The translations under genes and the position numbers were made by a program. From the NCBI GenBank assembly GCA_037447655.1, contig JBBHKE010002683.1, positions 372,001 to 436,000 of the forward strand: a stretch of DNA of 64,000 nucleotides. Reading direction: 5' to 3'. Below are positions 1 through 11,451 of the stretch, one piece after another; the first letter of the stretch is position 1; the number at the start of each line of letters is the position of its first letter. The notes beneath the pieces were generated by a model. That model was given only the letters and a program-made list of their open reading frames with translations, searched no databases and was not told the DNA's origin. Source of the stretch: Zygnema cylindricum. Taxonomy: Eukaryota; Streptophyta; Zygnematophyceae; Zygnematales; Zygnemataceae.

Positions 1-723
1 GCATTAAGTTATGGCCGGCCAAAGATGGCCTATAAATACAAGAGCACTAAGTCCTAAGCTCCCTCTCTAAACCTACTACTAGTGTACCCTAATGTATTAA
101 ACGACTGTAAAAAACAAGGTGGTAAAGGTAGCGCTGTAGTTCTTGTACGGCCATAGTACGGCATGGCCGCTCTGCTGACGCGTGCAGTTCGTTAGCCGTA
201 GTTGCTCCCTCTAGAATATCTGTTGTCCAACTATATCGCGCCACGTGTTGTTCGCCGAAATTAGCTTGCAATCTGCCAAATGTCCACTTTGGAATTTTGG
301 CTCCTCTGCGAGCCATCGATCGCAAACGACATTTGATTTTGTCCGTTGAAAATTAAATGTCTTTTCGTATGGTACAGTATTTCGTGCGGTACTGTACGTT
401 TCACGTTCATTTTATTTCGTATGTGTCGTTGCGTCAATATTTAAATAATTATCACATCCCAACTTGCGTAACGTTTTATCAAGACTTGTTAGATAAAGCG
501 AACGGCTACTTTGTACGAGAATTATATGTAGGTTGCAGGATCAATTACTAATGCTGGCAGGATTCCTTTTGCAAGGGCTTTGTCTATTGCCGGTCTTCTT
601 ACCAACCTATGTGCCTCAGATAGCCATGGCTGCCACCTAGTTGTTAGTGACTACAACAAGTATGAGAACTTTAAAATAACCATAGACCAAAAAAGATAAA
701 ATATAAAATACCCTTTTTCAACA
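1..723 (-). repeat. LTR fragment, family-A-like, cut by window edge
   Basis: This is a diverged relative of the element-A LTR. It shares the gcattaagttatgg block followed by a TATA-like ataaatacaag, the cttgtacggccatagta block, the gccatggctgcc motif and a terminal ttcaaca. The right edge at 723 would be the U3 start (TGTTGAAAA on the minus strand). The other end lies outside the window. No polypurine tract or element interior follows it, so it may be a solo LTR. Confidence 0.7.
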
Positions 724-1043
724 GCAGCCAATCAGGGCATGTTCCTATGTGTTCAAGTAAGGGTTTTTTTCCATCATTTTCACAGAAAAATGGGACTACC
801 AACGAGAAAATATTACGCCGTACTAAAAAAAGACAAAAACACAATTACATTTTGCGTCTTCTTGGAACTTCGAAGGTACGGCAATTTGGCGTTATTATCA
901 TCGCGACCAACTTCCTCCTCATCTTCACACTTGCATTCGAATCAAAACGTGACCTAATTTTAATCAAAATAATACCATATTGACGAATAGAAAACTAGAT
1001 TGCACGCGTTAAACGTTTTAGATTATTTTTTTGAAGTTGGGAG

Positions 1044-2009
1044 TGTAATTCTGTGACCTCCATTGGTACACAGAATGTCCAGCTTATGTGAAGCCTCTAG
1101 GATAGTATATGCACTTTAGATTTTGACAGGGAATAAGTCCCACCCTGGGACGCAAAAACTTTGACCGACTACACCTGTGTGTAGCTTGGACTCCCCTAAG
1201 TCCGCTGCAAAAATAATCACTAAAATTGCTCACCTGAGCATTAAGTTATGGCTGACCAAAGTTGGTCCATAAATACAAGTGCACTCTGGGAGAGAGGCTA
1301 GAAAACCAAAAATATTCTAATTCCTAAGCTACCTCTCTAAACGTACTACTAAGGTTCTTCGACCAATCATAAGACTGTAAAGGTCAAAAAGGTACAAGTA
1401 CCGCTGTACTTCTTGTACGGCCATAGTACAGCATGGCCGTTCCGCTGACGGGTGTTAGTTCCGAAGCCGTAGTTGCTCCTCCCGTGATATCCGCTGCCCA
1501 ACCATATGTTGCCACGTGTCATCTACCAACATCTGGTCTGCAAACCGCCAAACGGCTATTCCGCCATTCCGGCTCTAGTGTGAGCCGTTCGATCAGATCT
1601 AGACATTTGATTTCGTCCGTCGAAAATTAAATGTTAATTCATATATTTCGTGCGGTCCCGATTTCGTGCGGACAGGTATGTTTCCATGCATAAATCGTCC
1701 CGTAGTTAGTTAGATAAAATATCCGGCGCGGTATAGCTTTAAATAAATATCGCGCTATATGCATGTATCGATTTCTTCAAGACTTTCCAGATAAGGCACG
1801 CGGCTAGTCCGTACGGTGATCATCCATAGGTCACTGGATCAAGTCCCACAAGGGGCAGATATATTTTGCAGAAAAACTGTACTGAATGATCTGCCTGTCT
1901 CCTTTAGCTGCACCAGGCAGCCATGTCTGGAGGTCCTCAGTGACTACGACAAGTATGAGGGCAGCAGTAAGTCCACAAGAAAGACTACAAAATACCTCTC
2001 TTTTCAACA
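1044..2009 (-). repeat. 3' LTR of element A
   Basis: It begins TGTAATTCTGTGACC and ends TTTTCAACA on the plus strand, so it has TG...CA ends. It matches 13943-14913 along its length. A TATA-like motif (ataaatacaag near 1269) sits beside the R-like block tctaattcctaagc. A T-arm-like motif, tggatcaagtccca, lies near 1835-1848. Confidence 0.92.
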
Positions 2010-2025
2010 CTCCCTTTATTTTCTA
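2010..2025 (-). other. Polypurine tract of element A
   Basis: The plus strand reads ctccctttattttct directly after the LTR edge, which is AGAAAATAAAGGGAG on the coding strand, just before TGTTGA. This is the expected plus-strand primer site of an LTR retrotransposon. Confidence 0.75.
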
Positions 2026-3434
2026 GTCTATCTTTTGCTTTCAGTCCACACTTCTCCCTACGAAATATCAATTTAGGAGAAGGGACCGGTTTAGTCATCA
2101 TATCTGCTACCATCTCACCATCTGGTCTATATTCCAAACTAATGATTTTATTCTCAACTTTCTCCCTAACAAAGCTCAAACGAATATCCATGTGTTTTGC
2201 TTTAAAATGATGTTTAGGGTTCGCTGCAATTGCAATCGCAGCTTGATTGTCACAAAATATCTTTTGTACTTTATTCTTCATATATCCCAATTCTTGAAGC
2301 AAAGATTTCACCCACATTAACTCTTTCACAGCTGAACATGAGGCCATATACTCAGCCTCCATGGTGGACTGAGCAATGACCTTTTGTTGCTAACTGCTCC
2401 AACAGCAAGCTCCATTCCCAACATACAACACATACCCAAAAGTACACCTCCTCATCGGAGCATCCCCATAACTGGCATCACTTTAAGTAGTGATGTCAGT
2501 ATTATCCCCTCTTACATGCAACCACAAATCTCTAGTTCCTTCCAAATACCGCATGACCCTTTTGGCCGTTTCCCAATCTTTTTTCCTTGGATCATTCAGA
2601 CTCCTACTTAATACTCCCACAGCTGCAGCTATATCAGGACGAGTACAGTTCATAAAGTAGATCAAACTACCGACAACCTGCTGTACGAAATAGTTTGCAT
2701 GAACTTGCTTTCCTCAGGTCCTAGCTCATCATCCAAAATTAAAACTCCCTCTTCTGAGCTCCCCTCATTTCCCTTCTTTAAGTCCATTGGAGTTGTACAG
2801 CTATTTGCTTTTTCCATTTGAAATTTTTCAAGCATATTCCCAATTGCTTTATTTTGAGTTAGTCTAATTATCTTCTTTTCTCTATCCCTCTCCATTTGAA
2901 TTCCCAATATGTACTTTGCCTCCCCCAAATCTTTCATTTCAAATCTACTCTTTAGATCCTTTTTCAATCTATTAATTTTCACCATTGATTTACTTAACAC
3001 AAGCAGATAATCAACATATATGGCAATGAAAATTATACCTTCCTCATCCTCAAATTAGTAGATCGAATGATCCGAACTAATCTGGATATATCCCAAATTC
3101 GTGAAGAACTCGTCCAGCTTTTTGTTCCATTGGCGAGGAGCTTGCTTTATTCCATAAAGGAACTTTATCAATCTACACACCTTGTTTTCTTCTCCTTTCT
3201 CCACAAATCCATCCGGTTGTCTCATGAAAATCTCTTCTTCCAATTCTCTGTGTAAGAAAGCAGTTTTGATGTCCATCTGGTGCACTTCCATGTCTTCCGC
3301 TGCCGCGAGACTAAGTAAAATCCGGACGGAGGGGAATCTAACAACCGGAGCAAAGGTCTCCTCATAATCGATTCCCTCCTTCTGTGTGAACCCCTTTGCC
3401 ACTAATCTGGCCTTGTATCGCTCGATAGTGTTAT
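2010..3434 (-). pseudogene. Element A pol, C-terminal part: RT (from TIERYKARL) and RNase H
   Basis: Reading leftward on the minus strand, RT restarts at TIERYKARLVAKGFTQKEG right after the TSD of nested element B. The catalytic motif QMDIKTAFLH follows, then LYGIKQAPRQW. The second catalytic box reads IAIYVDYLLV, so the YVDD motif has lost its last aspartate. The connection (LGIQMERD, ANSCTTPMDL) and RNase H (EAEYMASC, FCDNQAAIAIAANP, HMDIRLSFVREKV, ADMMTKPVPSPKL) follow. There are frame breaks near 2660 and 3050 and a TAG just before KVIAQST. It would have copied RNA to cDNA and degraded the template in the particle; it is not functional now. Confidence 0.9.
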
Positions 3435-4443
3435 TGCAATTATGTGTTCTCCATTGGACTACAGAATACAGGAAGCCTCTAGGTAGTATTTAACTCACCC
3501 ACTTCAACCCAAAACCATTGCTCCACAAAAGGGCAAACTGACAATTTGACTTAACGCTTGTGCAGCTTGGACTCCCCTGAGTCCGTAGCAAAGAGAATCA
3601 CTCAAAACGGCCTACCAGCCGATAAGTTATGAGTTGGCAAAAATGCCAAGTTTATACAAACTCTCAAAGGGAGAGAGGGTTCCTATCTACCAAATTCTCT
3701 AAGTCCTAAATCCCTCTCACAACCCCTATCTATTGAAGTACGAACCAATCATATCACTGTAGGGTACAGAAAAATACTATGGCCGATGTACTTTCTTTAC
3801 GGCCCATGTACGGCAACGACATTAAGTGGACGCGTGTCCACTTTTCACTTGTCTTTATGTTCGCCGGAATTCTTGCGACCAAATGCCATCCCTCCGCGTG
3901 GCGCCACGTCATGACACGTCCATAAACGCCAAAAGTGACCATTCCGCGATCTTGGCATCGATGTACGCCGTCGGATTAGATTCGATATTGAATGTCCGCC
4001 GTAGAAAACAAATGTCTGATTCGTTTGTTTTGTGCGAGATAATGTTTGCACTATATAATACTTGGTTCCATGTTCTTTCGTTCGCAATTGCGTTTATCGA
4101 ATTCATGGTTGTAACATTGTATAAATAAATATCAAACCTATCATATGCTAACGGACTTCTACGACAGCCTGGTTAGAGCTAACGGCTTAGCCGCGCTCTA
4201 CCGGCCGGAGTTTCGAGTCCTGCCGGACTCAACCTTTTGTTGAGAGTGACATAAGTCACTCTTTAGCCCAACCTGCTTAAGCTAGGAGAGCCATGGCTTT
4301 GCCACCCTCTCCATCCCTCAGTGACTACGATAAGTATGGTGGGTAGAGAGAGGAGGCGGAGGCAGGCTGCCCACCTATTTCCTTTTTCCATTTGTACTAA
4401 ATTCAGACCTAGAAAATACCACATAAAAATGGTATTTTCAACA
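3435..4443 (-). repeat. 3' LTR of element B
   Basis: It runs from TGCAATTATGTGTTCTCC to GTATTTTCAACA on the plus strand and matches 8779-9785. The minus strand carries a TATA box (TTGTATAAACTT, near 3652-3663). A tRNA-like stretch with ggttagagc and tttcgagtcc lies at about 4165-4231. The PPT (coding strand AGAAAATAATGGGAG) abuts at 4444-4458. Confidence 0.93.
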
Positions 4444-6060
4444 CTCCCATTATTTTCTAGTCTTATTTAAATTTCAGTTTTAATCCACACTTTTCCTTGC
4501 AATATTCTAACTTGGGAGAAGGCATCGGTTTTGTCATCATATCAGCTACCATTTCCTCATCACATCTATATACAAGATTCACGATTTAGTTTTCAACTTT
4601 TTCTCTTACAAAACTTAATCTTATGTCTATATGTTTAGCTTTAAAATGATGTTTTGGATTAGCTCCAATTGCAATGGCAGCTTGATTATCACAAAACACT
4701 TCATGCACTCCCTCTGTCATATACCCCAGTTCTTGCATCAAGAAGTTGACCCACATCAACTCTTTCACAGCAAAACAAGAGGCCATGTACTCAGCCTCTA
4801 TAGTAGACTGAGCAATCACCTTTTATTGCTTACTGCTCCTACAACAAGCCCCTTCCCCAACATAGAACACATATCCTGAAGTGCATCTTCTCATAGGAAC
4901 GTCCCCATAACTGGCATCACTCCAAGTAGTGATGTCACTCTGCTCCCCTCCCAAATGCAACCATAACTCTCTAGTTCCTACCAGATATCTCATGACTCTC
5001 TTGGCTGCCTCCCAGTCTCTCTTCCGAGGATCATTAAGACTCCTATTGAGTACTCCAATTGTTGCCGCTATGTCCAGTCTCGTAGAATTCATAAAAAAGA
5101 TTAAACTTCTTATGACCTGTCTATAAGGGATAAATTGCATGAAAACTCTCTCTTTTGGACTCAAGTGATCATCTAAGATCATCACTCCTCCTACTACACT
5201 CCCATCACTTATTTTTTTCAAGTCTATGGGAGTGGTACAACTGTTAGCATTTTCCATCTGGAATTTCTCAAGCATATTACCTATTGCTTCCTTCTGAGAA
5301 GTCTGATAATCTTTTTCCCCCTATCTCTCTCCATCTGAATCCCCAAAATGTATCTTCCCTCCCCTAAATCCTTCAAATCAAATTTGCTTCCAAGATCTTT
5401 CTTTAACTTATCGATTTTCCAAAGATTTACTCAACACAAGCAGATCATCCACATAAATTGCAATAAAAATGACACCATTCTCATCTTCAAACATATAGAT
5501 AGAATGGTGAGAGCTGATCCGGATATATCCCAGACTGGTAAGAAACTCATCTAGTTTCTTATTCCACTGTTGGGGAGCCTGCTTCAATCCATATAAGGAC
5601 TTTATGAGTCTGCAGACTTTGCCCTCTTCTCATTCTTCCACGAACACCTCAGGTTGTCTCATAAAAATTTCTTCCTCTAACTCACCATTAAGAAAAGCAG
5701 TCTTACTGTCCATCTAGTGAATTTCCATGTCTTCCGCTGCTGCCAAACTGAGGAGAATCCTTATTGAGGAAAACCGAACAATTCGAGCAAAGGTATCCTC
5801 ATAGTCAATCCCCTCCTTTTGGGTGAATCCCTTTGCTACCAATCGAGCCTTATATCTCTCAATGGTATTATCTAGGTTAAGTTTTAGTTTAAATACCCAT
5901 TTCACCCAGTAGGTTTTCTGTCTGGAGGGCAATCCGCTAGTTCCCAAGTATTGGCTTCCATGATAGAAGCCATCTCATCATTAATGGCTCTAATCCATCT
6001 TTCTTTCTCTAGACTATTCACTGCCTCCGAGTAAGATTGAGGCTCATCAGGGTGAGATAG
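4444..6060 (-). pseudogene. Element B pol: RT and RNase H
   Basis: The minus strand gives NLDNTIERYKARLVAKGFTQ near 5860, then the first catalytic region near 5700. The intact second box IAIYVDDLLVLS is at about 5425-5465. The connection region at 4823-5275 carries ANSCTTPIDL and LDIAATIGVLNRSLNDP. RNase H at 4586-4819 carries IAQSTIEAEYMASC, FCDNQAAIAIGANP and HIDIRLSFVREKV. Reading frames are broken between 5275 and 5714 and at the RNase H end (VEN followed by a stop). Confidence 0.88.
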
Positions 6061-6123
6061 CTTAGTTACCTTATGAGCAGCTAGTTTTTCTTATATTCGT
6101 TTGCTGCTCCTCCCTCCTTGAAA

Positions 6124-7335
6124 CTACGAAGCTGGAATAGATGGAAGACTTGGATTTCTTCTCACTGTCTCATCGGCTCCCCTGTCCATGGAAGCTCGTT
6201 CTTGTCCCGCTTCTTTTATCTCCTCGAAGTCCATAGGAGTATGTTTCGTTTCCGGTGAATCTCTTGCAACTTGAATCTCCCCTGAATCTGCAATCGTGGT
6301 TTCACTCATGTCTTTTTGGGGAACGACCAAGTTCTCCTCACTTTCGGACTCAAATCTGATTCTTATCTTCTTTGTATATTTGAAGGGGTCAAATGACTTC
6401 CCTTCATCCATAACAACTAAGTGTTTGACCAGAATGATATCTTTCTTTGCTAAGTCATAGACTTTATATCCCTTAACATCCTCATCATGTCCCACAAAGT
6501 ATCCAGGTTTTCCCTTAGCATCTAGTTTCCAGTTTTTCTAACCGTATCAAGACTGTAAACTTGGCTACCGAATACTTTAAGGTGTAAGATATCTGGTTTC
6601 CTTCCAACCCATCTCTCATAAGGTGTTACTCCCTTTACAGCTGAGGTAAAGACTCTATTCTTAATGTAGTTGGCACAATTCATTGCTTCTGCCCAAAATC
6701 TCTTTCCTATTTTCTTGTTTGCCAACGTACTGCGCACACTATCTCCTAGTGTTCGATTCAACCTCTTAGCTACCCCATTTTGTTCCGAGTTATATGGTAC
6801 AGTTTTTTGGTGCTGCACTCCCTCATCTCTCAGATATTCCTCAAACTGGTTAGAGGTATATTCCCCCCCATTATCACTCTTTATCCTTTTAATACAGGTT
6901 TCATGCAACTTCTCACTCGAGGCTTTATATTCTTTGAAGTAAGTTGATGCATCAGACTTTGTTTTCAGAAAGAAGACTGTAGAGTACTCAGACCAGTCAT
7001 CGTTTATTGTCATCATACACCTCTTTTCTCCAACCGAAGGTACTTTTGCAGGTCCCCAAATATCTGTGTGGACCAAATCTAACACTTTCTCACCTCTATA
7101 TGTGGCGCCTTTGGAAAATGGAAGTCTGTGAGCCTTCCCTTGAGCACAACCACTACAATCATCCATCATTTCATTATCCCCAAACTCAATGCCTTCTACT
7201 ACCCCAAGCCTTTTCATTTCTCTCAACTTATCAAAATGCACATGCCCCTACCGCTTATGCCAAATCATCAACTTAGGAACACCAACATAGTAAGCATTCT
7301 TCTTTTCATTACTCAGGTTAAGCCTAAACATTCCC
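6124..7335 (-). pseudogene. Element B integrase
   Basis: The main frame at 6522-7241 carries the zinc-binding tail CSGCAQGKAHRLPF and all three catalytic regions: HTDIWGPAKVPS (first Asp), IKSDNGGEYTS (second Asp) and YNSEQNGVAKRLNRTL (Glu). The copia-type C-terminal block follows (FWAEAMNCANYIKNR, TPYERWVGRKP, LKVFGSQVY). A further frame at 6124-6495 continues as GHDEDVKGYKVYDL and an acidic linker towards RT. Integrase would insert cDNA with a 5-bp staggered cut, which fits the TSDs seen here. It is frameshifted between blocks. Confidence 0.9.
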
Positions 7336-8120
7336 TTATCTGCCCTTATCTGCCGTGAAGTAAACTTCATCCCCATACTTAGCTGTAAAGACTCCTTGTC
7401 GAGTGAAGGTATCAAATTCTTTGTCATCTAACACAAACGTAGAGACAAGATTTTTACTCAGCTGAGGAATGTAGAGTACATCTGAGAATGTAAGTATAGA
7501 AGTTTTACCCTCCACTAAGACTTTCAAATCTACTGATCCCACTAGATCTGTAGTAACTACACTCCCATCCCCATCTCTATCTCTACAGTAGGGATTTTCC
7601 TTAACTAAGTGAAGAGTTCTTTATCGCGACACATATGCATGGATGCACCTGAGTCGATAATCCATCCTTCCTATGGAGCTTCCCGAATTGCTCCAAGGGC
7701 ACACTTCTGTCTCCGAGGGATCTCCTCCTCCTACAAACTCTTGTCAAGAAGAAGCTCCCCATCCTCCTCAGAGGACTCATCCCCGGTTTCTCCTGTCACC
7801 TTTGTAATAACAAGTGCCTTTTTCTTCCCTACGCAAGAACTACCTCCACGGTTCTCTTGGAGCCTCAGCTCCGATAGCTTGACACAATCAGCGATGAAGT
7901 GTCTCGGATTTTTGCAAAAGTTACAAAGACCCTTTGGGGGGCTCGGTCCTCTAGGATGATCTCTTTCCCCTTTGTACGGTTTCTTCGCGTCCTTCCCCCA
8001 TCGGTCCCCTCCTGCTGCTAGAGCTTGAATGCTCTTTCCTCCTCTTCTAATCTCCATTGTGTTTTCCTGCACAAGTATCATCCTAACACTTGTGTTCCAT
8101 TTCCATGAACTATCAAGCAT
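7336..8120 (-). pseudogene. Element B nucleocapsid knuckle and protease
   Basis: Minus-strand frames give the zinc knuckle CNFCKNPRHFIADC (CX2CX4HX4C), an acidic spacer, then the aspartic protease site WIIDSGASMHMC near 7640-7670 with the DSG triad intact. KIPTVEIE and VDLKVLVEGKTSILTFSDVLYIP follow, leading into the integrase N-terminus. In-frame stops interrupt the stretch at several places. Confidence 0.87.
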
Positions 8121-8778
8121 TTCCTATACTCGATACACTTTGTTCGCGAACTCCTCTGGTAACTTCATGATAAGAGTGTTAACTTTCATTTTCAATGTAC
8201 TTGTCCATCCGGCACTTTCCATCTCCATATGCAAACAAGAAATATCATAACAGTAATCTAACATCTTTCCTACTTTGTAAGAGTAACTCACTAGCTTTTG
8301 CTCAGCCAACTGGAGCTCTTGCATAGTTCTAGCTCTATAAATCTCCACCAAACTCACCCACAACTCCTCGGCCTTGTAAATGTGTAGATGAGGAGTGGCC
8401 AAAGCTTAAGTGAGGTGCCTGAGAATGAAGTGCTTGGCAGCCATGTTTACATCCTCCCACATTTGAGTATCGTTCTCCGTAGTCTTCACAGTCGTCACTC
8501 CCGATACTGTGGCAATAGAAGTGAGGGGTGTCTCCTTACCTTTCCCCTTTTCGTACACACTGCTGTCCCCATCATCTGCCTCCTCCGCTGAGGCAGCGGT
8601 TGCTAGAAGAAACCTTACTCCTCCAAATCCTGGTGGAGTTCACGAAGGTGGACGTTTCACTTGTCCACTGACGATACCCCAGTATCGTTTTTCACACAAA
8701 GCTCCCATCATCATGGCTTCCCAATAGATGAACCCAGATCCATTGAAGGTGGGCACCGTAGAGGGTGGACCCATAACC
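8121..8778 (-). pseudogene. Element B gag (capsid part)
   Basis: From the primer site leftward the frame reads VMGPPSTVPTFNGSGFIYWEAMMMGAL, then a variable stretch, then HLHIYKAEELWVSLVEIYRA, VGKMLDYCYDI and VNTLIMKLPEEF. This is the UBN2-type capsid of copia elements. A stop lies near 8405. The upstream ATG found in elements A and E is GTG here, so the first available ATG lies inside the PBS. Confidence 0.85.
8764..8778 (-). promoter_or_regulatory. Primer-binding site of element B (half-tRNA iMet type)
   Basis: The coding strand reads GGTTATGGGTCCACC directly after the 5' LTR end (CAGAATTGCA). It complements the anticodon arm of plant initiator tRNA-Met (GGUGGGCCCAUAACC) with one difference. 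Confidence 0.75.
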
Positions 8779-9785
8779 TGCAATTCTGTGTCCTCCACTA
8801 GACTACAGAATAAAGGAAGCCTCTAGATAGTATTTAACTAACCCACTTTAAGCCACAACCACTTCTGCCCAAGAAGGCAACCTGACAATTTAACTACTTC
8901 CCTCTGCAGCCTAGACTCCCTTGAGTCCGTAGCAAAAAAAATCACTCAAAACGGCCAACCAGCCTATAAGTTATGAGTTGGCAAAAATGTCAAGTTTATA
9001 CAAACTCTCAAAGGGAGAGAGGTTCCTATTTACCAAATTCTCTAAGTCCTAAATACCTCTCACAACCCCTATCTATTGAAGTACGAACCAATCAAATCAG
9101 TGTAGGGTACAGAAATGTTCTATGGCCGATGTACTTTCAGTATGGCCCATGTACGGCAACGACATTAAGTGGACGCGTGTCCACTTTTCACTTGTCTTTA
9201 TGTTCGCCGGAATTCTTGCGACCAAATGCCATCCCTCCGCGTGGCGCCACGTCATGCCACGTCAATAAACGCCAAAAGTGACCATTCCACGATCTCGGCA
9301 TCGATGTACGCCGTCGAATTAGATTCGTTATTGAATGTCCGCCAAAGAAAACAAATGTCTGATTCATTTGTTTTCGTGCAAGATAATGTTCGCACTATAT
9401 AATACTTGGTTCCATGTTCTTTCGTTCGCAATTCCGTTAATCGAATTCATGGTTGTAACATTGTTTAAATAAATATCAAACCTATCATATGCTAACGGAC
9501 TTCTACGACAGACTGGTTAGAGCTAACGGCTAAGCCGCGCTCTACCGGTTAGAGGTTCGAGTTCTGGCGGACTCAACGTTTTGTTGAGAGTGACATAAGT
9601 CACTCTTTAGCCCAACCTACTTAAGCTAGGACAGCCATGGCTCCGCCACCCTCTCCATCCCTCAGTGACTACGATAAGTATGGTGGGTAGAGAGAGGAGG
9701 CGGAGGTAGGCTGTCCGCCTATTTCCTTTTTCCATTTGTACTAAATTTAGACCTAGAAAATACCACATAAACTATATGTTCAACA
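8779..9785 (-). repeat. 5' LTR of element B
   Basis: It has the TGCAATT...TTCAACA termini and matches 3435-4443. The tRNA-like region at about 9503-9573 reads ggttagagctaacggc, later gaggttcgagttctggcgg, with A-box-like and B-box-like cores on the plus strand. That is antisense to the element. Confidence 0.93.
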
Positions 9786-9790
9786 GTTAT

Positions 9791-10217
9791 CTGGATTGAG
9801 CTTCAACTTAAATTCCCACTTCCATCCTATTGGATTTCTATCCTGAGGACAATCCACCAACTCCCAAGTGTTTGCTTCCATAATGGAAGCCATCTCATCA
9901 TTATTAGCCGTCACCCATCTATTACCTTCCGGACAATTAACCGCATCCGAGTAAGTCTGAGGTTCACTCAAATGTGACAGCTTAGTTACCTTGTTGTTCA
10001 CTTGTCTCTCTTGAAGTCTCTTGCTGCTTCTCCTTCCTCCTTCAAACTCCGATGCTAGAATGGAGGGTAATCTTGGGTTTCTCCGAAAAACTTCGCCTTC
10101 TCCCCTATCTGTGGAGTCCATCTTCTGACATTCATCTTCCATTTCCAGTCTTTCTTCATTTTCTTCCTCGGTTTGAACCAGATGTTGTGACTCCAAGAGA
10201 GGATCACTCTTGGTCAG
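9791..10217 (-). pseudogene. Element A RT N-terminus
   Basis: The minus frame reads through an acidic linker, then HLSEPQTYSDAVNCPEG, WVTANNDEMASIMEANTWEL and PIGWKWEFKLKLNPDN. It stops exactly at the element B insertion and resumes at 3434 as TIERYKARL. EMASIMEANTWEL corresponds to the conserved E-x-x-A-L-x-x-N-x-TWELV start of copia RT. Confidence 0.92.
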
Positions 10218-11446
10218 TTATTCCTCTCTCTCTGCAAAGTCAGGCTGAACCAGAGTTCGGTTAGTAGAATCTGAATCTAATTCACTTTCGGATTCAATTC
10301 TAATTCTAACCAGTTTAGTGTACTTAAAGGAATCTATGGATTTTCCTTCATCCATAACTACCAAGTGTTTCACTAGAATTATGTCTTCTCTTCCGAGATC
10401 ATAAACTCTATACCCTTTTACGTTCTCATCATACCCAAGTAAGTATCCCGGCTTTCCTATAGCATCTAGCTTCCAATCAGATTTTTCTGTGTTTAAAATA
10501 AACACTTGACTTCCAAACACCTTTAAGTGTGATATGTTAGGTTTTCTCCCGGTCCATCTTTCATAGGGTGTTTGACCTTTTACAGCTGAGGTAAGGACTC
10601 TATTTTTGAGATAGTTAGCACAATTCATGGCTTCTGCCCAAAAACTTTTCCTTATCTTTTTATCTGTCAACATGCTACGGCACTATCACTTAATGTCCGA
10701 TTTAGTCTCTCGTCTACACCATTTTATTCTGGGTTCTTTGGGACAATCTTTTGGTGTTGAACCCGTTCCTCTTTAAAGTAATCTTCAAATTCATTAGAAG
10801 TGAATTCCCCCCCATTATCACTTCTCACTCTCTATATCGGTGTCTCATCAAGCGTTTCACTCCATGATTTATGTTCTTTAAAGTAAGCCAAAGCCTCAGA
10901 TTTGTTTTTCAAGAAATATACTCTAGAGTAACTAGACCAATCATCAATGATAGTAAGCATAAATCTTTTCCCTCCAACTGATGGCACTTTAGCCGGTCCC
11001 CATATATTAGTGTGAACCAAATCTAAAACCTTTTCACCCTTATATGTTGCGGCTTTTGGAAAAGGCAATCTGTGGGCCTTTCCTTGAGCACACCCACTAC
11101 AATCATCCAAAGTCTCATTATCTCCAAAATGTATGCCCTCAATACACCCGTTTTCTTCATTTCCTTCAATCTATCTAGTTGCACATGTCCTAATCTTTTA
11201 TGCCATATCATCAAATCACTTACACCAGCATAGTAAACTCTCGTTTTTCCATTACTCAAATTCAGCCTTAACATTCCTAGGCTACCCTTTTCAGCTGTGA
11301 AGTACACTTCATTCTCATAGCTAGCAACGAAGACTCCTTTCTTAGTACTACTCTCAAAGCCCTTATCATCTAAGACCGACGTAGAGATATGATTTTTGTT
11401 CAGCTCTGGAATAAAAAGAACATCAGAGAAAGTGACTATAGATGTC
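10218..11446 (-). pseudogene. Element A integrase
   Basis: From 11446 leftward the frame gives TSIVTFSDVLFIPELNKN and HKRLGHVQLDRLKEM, then after a frameshift CSGCAQGKAHRLPFPK. VHTNIWGPAKVPSVGG follows, where the first catalytic Asp (HTD) is Asn. IIDDWSSYSRVYFLK comes next. The segment at 10218-10673 gives FWAEAMNCANYLKNRV, TPYERWTGRKP, LKVFGSQVF and GYLLGYDENVKGYRVYDL. Frame breaks and the D-to-N change make it inactive. Confidence 0.9.
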
Positions 11447-11451
11447 TTTCC

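Larger units (their letters stand above)
3435..9785 (-). mobile_element. Element B: Ty1/copia LTR retrotransposon nested in element A
   Basis: The element is complete, with LTRs at 3435-4443 and 8779-9785 and target duplication GTTAT at 3430-3434 and 9786-9790. Removing B plus one GTTAT restores element A's RT in frame across the junction (KLNPDN|TIERYKARL), which proves the nesting. The interior reads gag, zinc knuckle, protease (WIIDSGAS intact), integrase (HTDIWGP, SDNGGEY), RT (YVDD intact) and RNase H. Several stops and frameshifts remain, so it is probably inactive, but it is better preserved than A. Confidence 0.95.

Noticed and set aside
4165-4231. A true tRNA gene in LTR B
   Set aside because: The A- and B-box-like cores are present but no proper acceptor stem or consistent cloverleaf can be drawn. 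Kept only as a tRNA-like motif.
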